This document shows, in pieces, positions 62,101 to 64,000 of a stretch of 64,000 nucleotides of DNA. The DNA is from Colias croceus (lineage: Eukaryota; Arthropoda; Insecta; Lepidoptera; Pieridae): assembly GCF_905220415.1 (NCBI RefSeq), contig NC_059551.1:1498001-1562000 (forward strand), given 5' to 3'. Position 1 is the first letter of the stretch; each line of letters opens with the position of its first letter. The notes below the pieces were generated by a model, which saw only the letters and a program-made list of their open reading frames with translations, was not told the DNA's origin and did not search any database. The position numbers and the translations under genes were made by a program.

Positions 62101-64000
62101 CCCGTGGGATTTCTGGGATAAAAACTATCCTATGTGTTAATCCAAGTTACCCTCTATATGCATTGTAATCGTTTCAGTAGTTTTTACGTGAAAGAGTACC
62201 AAACATCCATACATCCATACAAACTTTCGCATTTATAATATTAGATAGTAGGATTATAAAGCTGAAGAGTTTGTTTGTTTGAACGCGCTAATCTCAAGAA
62301 CTACTGGTCCGATTTGAAAAATTATTTCGGTGTTTGATAGCGATTAGTGTGTTCAAACAAACAAACTCTTCAACTTTACAATATTAGTAATTTAGTATAG
62401 ATAGTATAGATAAAAAACCATATTAGTCTTTACTGTTTATAATATAATTTTAAAAGTGTAAATTGTGTTCTTATTGCAGGTAGAACTGCTGGACTCATTC
62501 TTCGGCGACGGCCGCGCCTACATCATGGGTCCAGAAAAGGACTGCTGGTATCTTTACACATTGCTGCCGCTGGAAGGTGAGATATTTCATACAATTATTA
62601 TGTTTTATATGTCACAAAAAATTACTGTCATGATTTTCTTGACTTGTATAGGTAACTTACATAACTTAAGGATTTTTTAATTTTTGCGCATTCATCGAAC
62701 CTCCGAATTTAACACAGGCATGGGAGAAACAACAAAAAGTCTTAATTTTTTTTGGTGAAAGCAAAATAAAATTTAGTATATATGGGTTTTGTTTTTTTTT
62801 AAGGGTTACAACCTTTAAAAAAGCAAAACCCTTTTAAAAGCAAAATAAAATTTAGTAGGTATATGTGTAACCCTTACACATAGTGATACCGATGATTGAT
62901 GATTTTGTGGTACCCTTTACCGCAATATAACTTCGCTCTAATAATTATAATGCGTATTTAATTCACTAATAGTTCGGTAGATGGCGCTATACTGTAAATT
63001 ATTTTTAACCACCATTTAGGTAGTTCAAAAAATTAACAACATCTTTTGGCTCCTGAGTCACAGTAACTAGTTCAGAGGCCAAAGGGTTCATTATTTATAC
63101 CTGTACATTATTATGTCAATAAAGATATTATTAATTTATTTAAATACTTTATTGTTGTGCCCACAAAAACAATACATAGGTATTTTTTGGAACGAAGTTC
63201 CTTATCGCGCGTTGTGAAAGGGGGCTAAGGGGGCTAGACGGAAAAAATTCTTACGAAAAGTTGTCACGACACTTTTTGCTCGAATTGTGCGGCATGCAGC
63301 GTGCGCGTGGTTCTCTGTCTGTTTCTCTCTAACTTAACACTTCGTTCCATTCGGATGTCCCTTGACATCGCTCAAGTTCTTTGACGTGACAACGTCTTAT
63401 AATTCGATAGAGCCGGCTGCACGCACGAAAAACACGATTCATGCGGCGTTACCTTGCTCTGAGGCGTTCCATGTAAGTTCGTTCCTTAAGACGTTGTCAC
63501 GTTCAGCTATCGTCAGTAAACCGACTTTACAGACAACCAATTTTTTTATTTAATCTAAAATATCCCTTTTTCCATAGGCACGGTGGCAGCCCTAGAGCAG
63601 GAGGGCGAAGTGCGCGAGGTGGCCCCGCGTGCGGGGGCGGAGCCCGACCAGACCATCGAGCTGCTCATGTCCGACCTCGACCCGCGCGTCATGGACATCT
63701 TCACGCGCAAGTGCTCCCCCACCGCGCACCATGCCACTAGAGTGAGTATTCACACTTACCATTCATCATCATCACCATCTTAATCATCATCATTATCATC
63801 ACCATCTTAATCATCATCATCACTATCATCTTAATCATCATCATCATCAGTCATCACCATCGTCATTTGAATCATTATCATCATTATCCGAATCATCACC
63901 ATCATCATCATCGTCTGAATCATCATCATAATCATTATCATCTGAATCATCATCATCATCATCTGAATAATCATCATCATCATCATCAGCCCATATATGT
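38588..64000 (+). CDS. AMD1: S-adenosylmethionine decarboxylase proenzyme (AMD1/SamDC), 3' end beyond window
   Basis: Exons 38588-38709, 42669-42755, 58561-58762, 62480-62576 and 63578-63741 join in phase to 224 residues, about two thirds of the enzyme. It decarboxylates SAM to supply aminopropyl groups for spermidine and spermine synthesis, using a pyruvoyl group made by self-cleavage. Seen: QFFEGVEKLIEIWF with Glu18, Glu21 and Glu25 (human Glu8, Glu11 and Glu15), LSESSMFVS with cleavage expected between Glu71 and Ser72 (human Glu67/Ser68), ILKTCG with Lys84 and Cys86 (human Lys80 and Cys82), DCWYLYTL, and EPDQTIELLMSDLDP. The start ATG has GCC before it and G after it. Intron 2 is about 15.8 kb and full of repeats. 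The remaining C-terminal exons lie to the right. Identification is secure. Confidence 0.96.
38903..39145 (+). mobile_element. 5'-truncated non-LTR retrotransposon tail with poly(A), copy 2
   Basis: Frame reads RSFLPRATEIWNLLPPAVFP, then SYDLGTFKKRAYTHLKGRQ, the tail of a jockey/CR1-style reverse transcriptase. Ends in about 25 A. In AMD1 intron 1. Confidence 0.75.
39768..40152. mobile_element. Inverted-repeat element in AMD1 intron 1
   Basis: Starts AAGGCCCTTCTCCCATT and ends with the reverse complement. 385 bp. The interior is GC-richer than its flanks and has no recognisable protein. No clear target duplication. Confidence 0.65.
41528..41860. mobile_element. Foldback element with 85-bp arms
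   Basis: Arms 41528-41613 and 41776-41860 are about 90% complementary (ATAATGACAGGGTAGAAAAA, CCAATCCTGTTTCCCAAA, GGGTTTCAGGTTTTGA). 160-bp AT-rich centre. In AMD1 intron 1. Confidence 0.8.
42049..42270. repeat. Probable interspersed repeat
   Basis: AAACTCAAACTCAAACATTT and ACCGTTTCGGCAAGCAGT with GAAGAATCGGCAAGAAACTC resemble a dispersed moth repeat. A related ATTCAAATTCAAATTGC start is at 6956. Assignment from recollection only. Confidence 0.4.
42336..42502 (+). mobile_element. Short Helitron-like element, copy 2
   Basis: Nearly identical to 12181-12349. It ends about 165 bp before AMD1 exon 2. Confidence 0.75.
42669..42755 (+). CDS. AMD1: AMD1 exon 2 (87 nt)
   Basis: Small exon hidden in repeats: acceptor GTCCGCAG, coding QQWENVLKIVRCEIISF then EQVDAYVL, donor AG|GTAAGT. 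It restores the family segment between DLR.I.R and SESSMF (human SEWDILLKDVQCSIIS and YVL) and both split codons close correctly. No long open frame marks it. Confidence 0.95.
42952..43060 (-). mobile_element. Partial Helitron-like copy
   Basis: TTTCCGCCCGCGGCTTCGCAC, GAAAACCCGCATAGTT and GTGGGATTTCTGGGATA, as at 62040. The other end is missing. Confidence 0.55.
43579..43766 (-). mobile_element. Helitron-like element (TCTATACTAATAT family)
   Basis: Minus strand: TCTATACTAATATTATAAAG, GTTTGAACGCGC, GGTGTTCGATAGCCC, GCGGGTGTACCGCGGGG, CTAG|T. Complete ends. Confidence 0.7.
43792..44276 (-). mobile_element. Helitron-like element, longer variant
   Basis: Same ends as 28659 and 60819 but with about 170 extra bases (GTTCGCGGTTCTACGGAACA, TTGGACCCAATTCCC), and a (CAGA)n tract at about 44120-44153. 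May be closer to the ancestral form. Confidence 0.75.
44277..46725. other. AMD1 intron 2, no gene seen
   Basis: AT-rich. Contains repeat-like pieces at 44640-44700 (GGGCTTGCCCCGGCTTCGC) and 45365-45545 (CTAGCTGTTGCCCGCAGCTT...AGTCAGTCAGTCACC), both probable decayed Helitron-like copies. No exon recognised. Confidence 0.4.
46726..46915 (-). mobile_element. Helitron-like element (TCACTACATAGT family)
   Basis: Minus-strand copy: TCACTACGTATAGTATAAAA to GCGGGCGAAGCCGCGGGCGG and AAGCTAG|T. Confidence 0.75.
47255..47704. mobile_element. TTAA-flanked element, piggyBac-type MITE candidate
   Basis: TTAA at 47251-47254 and 47705-47708 flank a 450-bp unit that begins GGGGGGTTAGG and ends CTAAGGGCCC. 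A TTAA duplication is the piggyBac signature, but the inverted repeat is very short. Confidence 0.5.
48011..48217 (+). mobile_element. Helitron-like element (TCACTACATAGT family)
   Basis: TCACTACATAGTATATAAAA; CCCTATGTCCCTATGTCC expansion; 3' GCGGGCGAAGCCGCGGGCGG and CTAG|T. Confidence 0.75.
48218..50177. other. AMD1 intron 2, unique sequence
   Basis: No exon seen. Unique GC-richer blocks at 48810-48890 and 49430-49560 (ACGTGACGGGTCCGTGACG; GCACGTGGTCGC) stand out from the AT-rich background and could be enhancers. Confidence 0.35.
50178..50370 (+). mobile_element. Helitron-like element (TCACTACATAGT family)
   Basis: TCACTACATAGTATAAAAC to GCGGGCGAAGCCGCTTGCGG and CTAG|T. Confidence 0.75.
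50371..54989. other. AMD1 intron 2, unique sequence, no gene seen
   Basis: No exon or complete mobile element. Blocks at 51470-51640 and 52190-52340 (AGGTCAAGGTGGAGTGCGCG) are GC-richer. An open frame at 53607-53954 (minus) lacks any recognisable domain. Confidence 0.35.
54990..55325 (+). mobile_element. THAP-exon repeat, copy 2
   Basis: Opposite-orientation copy of 4365-4723. The ATG at 55200 reads MVRYCAVYGCISSEKREFFLR then stop. The two cysteines (C-x4-C) and spacing fit the N-terminus of a THAP DNA-binding domain. It lies inside AMD1 intron 2. Part of the central sequence differs from copy 1. Confidence 0.6.
55326..56938. other. AMD1 intron 2, no gene seen
   Basis: AT-rich unique sequence with one GC-richer block at 56790-56880 (GCGCCTGCGCGGTGCCGTG). 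Confidence 0.35.
56939..57114 (+). mobile_element. Helitron-like element (TCACTACATAGT family)
   Basis: GACTACATAGTATAAAACC to GCGGGCGAAGCCGCGGGCG and CTAG|T. More diverged than the other copies. Confidence 0.7.
57115..58560. other. End of AMD1 intron 2
   Basis: AT-rich. 57780-57935 (CACTCTTTCACGCCAAAACA ... GTGAAGGCACGCTCTAGCTAG) is probably another decayed Helitron-like copy. Confidence 0.4.
58561..58762 (+). CDS. AMD1: AMD1 exon 3 (self-cleavage site)
   Basis: ESSMFVSNRRWILKTCGKTT to KPHDNFDSE. It holds the Glu-Ser proenzyme cleavage site and the conserved Lys and Cys. It is much more GC-rich than its surroundings. Donor GAG|GTGAGA. Trp81 stands where the human enzyme has Phe. Confidence 0.97.
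58878..59029. mobile_element. Foldback MITE, copy 2
   Basis: Same arms as 21693-21848 (TCTCCGCAACTATTTTGTCT, CTCCCATCAACTCT), here about 115 bp after AMD1 exon 3. The left tip is partly lost. Confidence 0.8.
59132..59330 (-). mobile_element. Helitron-like element (TCTATACTAATAT family)
   Basis: Complete ends: minus-strand TCTATACTAATATTATAAAG to CGCGCGCAGCAG and CTAG|T. It separates AMD1 exon 3 from its duplicated fragment. Confidence 0.75.
59799..59867 (+). pseudogene. Duplicated fragment of AMD1 exon 3 end plus splice donor
   Basis: This stretch repeats 58734-58813, the last codons of exon 3 (KPHDNFDSE region), the GAG|GTGAGA donor and the start of intron 3. There is one A-to-G change in the exon part and small deletions in the intron part. 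It lies 1 kb downstream inside intron 3, has no acceptor-bounded exon of its own and is too short to encode a domain. It looks like a local segmental duplication. Confidence 0.85.
60043..60232 (+). mobile_element. Helitron-like element (TCTATACTAATAT family)
   Basis: TCTATACTAATATTATAAAG, GTTGGATAGCCCATTTTTCG, AAACCGTGGGGCACAG. The terminal CTAG has mutated to ATAG. Confidence 0.7.
60819..61145 (+). mobile_element. Helitron-like element (TCTATACATATAATAAATC family), copy 2
   Basis: Full-length copy with intact TC start, (GTCT)n and GGACGGAGTCGCGGGCGG...CTAG|T end. Confidence 0.75.
61532..61855 (-). mobile_element. tRNA-derived SINE with GAT-repeat tail
   Basis: On the minus strand the head (61855 down to about 61790) has A box TGGCTCAGTGGTGAG and a near-consensus B box GGTTCGAGACC. 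The body runs through GGTGAAGGAAAACATCGTGA and GGAGGCCCGTGTCCCAGCAG to a (GAT)n tail at 61532-61558. The A box fits the Pol III consensus exactly. Confidence 0.75.
62040..62250 (-). mobile_element. Helitron-like element (CCGCGGCTTCGCCCGCG family)
   Basis: CCGCCCGCGGCTTCGCCCGC, AAACCCGCATAGTTCCCG, GGGATTTCTGGGATAAAA, and the ATTTATAATATTAG end. The outer CTAG has changed. Confidence 0.65.
62251..62405. mobile_element. Two facing 5' ends of the TCTATACTAATAT family
   Basis: A plus-oriented start (TTATAAAGCTGAAGAGTTTG) meets a minus-oriented one (AACAAACTCTTCAACTTTAC, TTAGTATAGATAG), giving an imperfect palindrome of 150 bp just before AMD1 exon 4. Confidence 0.55.
62480..62576 (+). CDS. AMD1: AMD1 exon 4
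   Basis: VELLDSFFGDGRAYIMG, then DCWYLYTLLPLE plus G of a glycine codon; acceptor TTATTGCAG, donor G|GTGAGA. It matches the family motif FxNGxAYxxGxxNxDCWYLYTL. Confidence 0.97.
62577..63577. other. AMD1 intron 4
   Basis: Contains a short tandem duplication (AAAGCAAAATAAAATTTAGT at 62759 and 62839) and, at 63180-63520, a GC-richer unit starting GGAACGAAGTTCCTTATCGC. The latter includes an inverted pair GTGACAACGTCTTA (63386) / TAAGACGTTGTCAC (63487), probably an unclassified mobile element. Confidence 0.45.
63578..63741 (+). CDS. AMD1: AMD1 exon 5
   Basis: TVAALEQEGEVREVAPRAGA, then DQTIELLMSDLDPRVMDIF and KCSPTAHHATR; acceptor TTTCCATAG, donor AGA|GTGAGT. The Asp and Glu of the DQT.E segment correspond to the human putrescine-site Asp174 and Glu178. 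Strongly GC-rich. The next exon should resume with a Ser-Gly-Ile-type segment outside the window. Confidence 0.95.
63755..64000. repeat. TCA/ATC microsatellite, probable tail of a second SINE copy
   Basis: About 235 bp of ATCATC, ATCACC and TCTGAATCATC units in AMD1 intron 5. It is followed at the very edge by CAGCCCATATATGT, which matches the sequence next to the GAT tail of the SINE at 61532-61855. The SINE body should continue outside the window. Confidence 0.75.

Overview
This is insect nuclear DNA, almost certainly from a moth or butterfly. Evidence is the AT-rich sequence, short split exons with GT..AG introns, and many small mobile-element copies of types common in Lepidoptera. These include Helitron-like fragments ending in a GC hairpin plus CTAG|T, TTA- and TA-flanked inverted-repeat elements, and tRNA-headed SINEs with GAT-type tails. 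There are no bacterial-style operons, CRISPR arrays or phage genes.

Three protein genes can be built. (1) ASCC2, minus strand, 25209-32567: a complete 12-exon model of 697 aa in which every splice phase closes. It is the CUE-domain ubiquitin-binding subunit of the ASCC complex, which acts in alkylation repair and rescue of collided ribosomes. (2) An unrecognised two-exon plus-strand gene at 36640-37639, about 186 aa, lysine-rich. (3) S-adenosylmethionine decarboxylase (AMD1/SamDC), plus strand, from 38588 past the right edge. Five exons are present (38588-38709, 42669-42755, 58561-58762, 62480-62576, 63578-63741), giving the first 224 residues including the pyruvoyl-forming serine. Intron 2 is about 15.8 kb. 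AMD1 makes decarboxylated SAM for spermidine and spermine synthesis. No functional link between the three genes is evident.

Layout: 1-25.2 kb has no convincing host protein gene. It holds a U6 snRNA copy (13342-13448), a nested DNA-transposon block (about 4.8-9.0 kb), a pogo-like element with a transposase tail (17712-19025), several MITEs and a THAP-type zinc-finger fragment. ASCC2 fills 25.2-32.6 kb, and its introns carry MITE, Helitron-like and tRNA-like insertions. A Tc1/mariner-like element with unusually long (about 435 bp) terminal repeats lies just upstream of ASCC2. From 35.5 kb come a foldback element split by an RTE-type LINE tail, then the small gene, then AMD1. AMD1 introns hold more MITEs, Helitron-like copies, a second THAP fragment, a duplicated piece of AMD1 exon 3 with its splice donor, and a SINE. 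The right edge runs into a TCA/ATC microsatellite that appears to be the tail of another SINE copy.

No novel multi-gene system is visible. The most unusual items are the duplicated AMD1 exon fragment, the THAP-exon repeats 50 kb apart in opposite orientation, the nested element at 4.8-9.0 kb, and the perfect 30-bp hairpin around a tRNA-like B box in an ASCC2 intron. All calls were made by eye from the sequence and from remembered family features. No database search was run.
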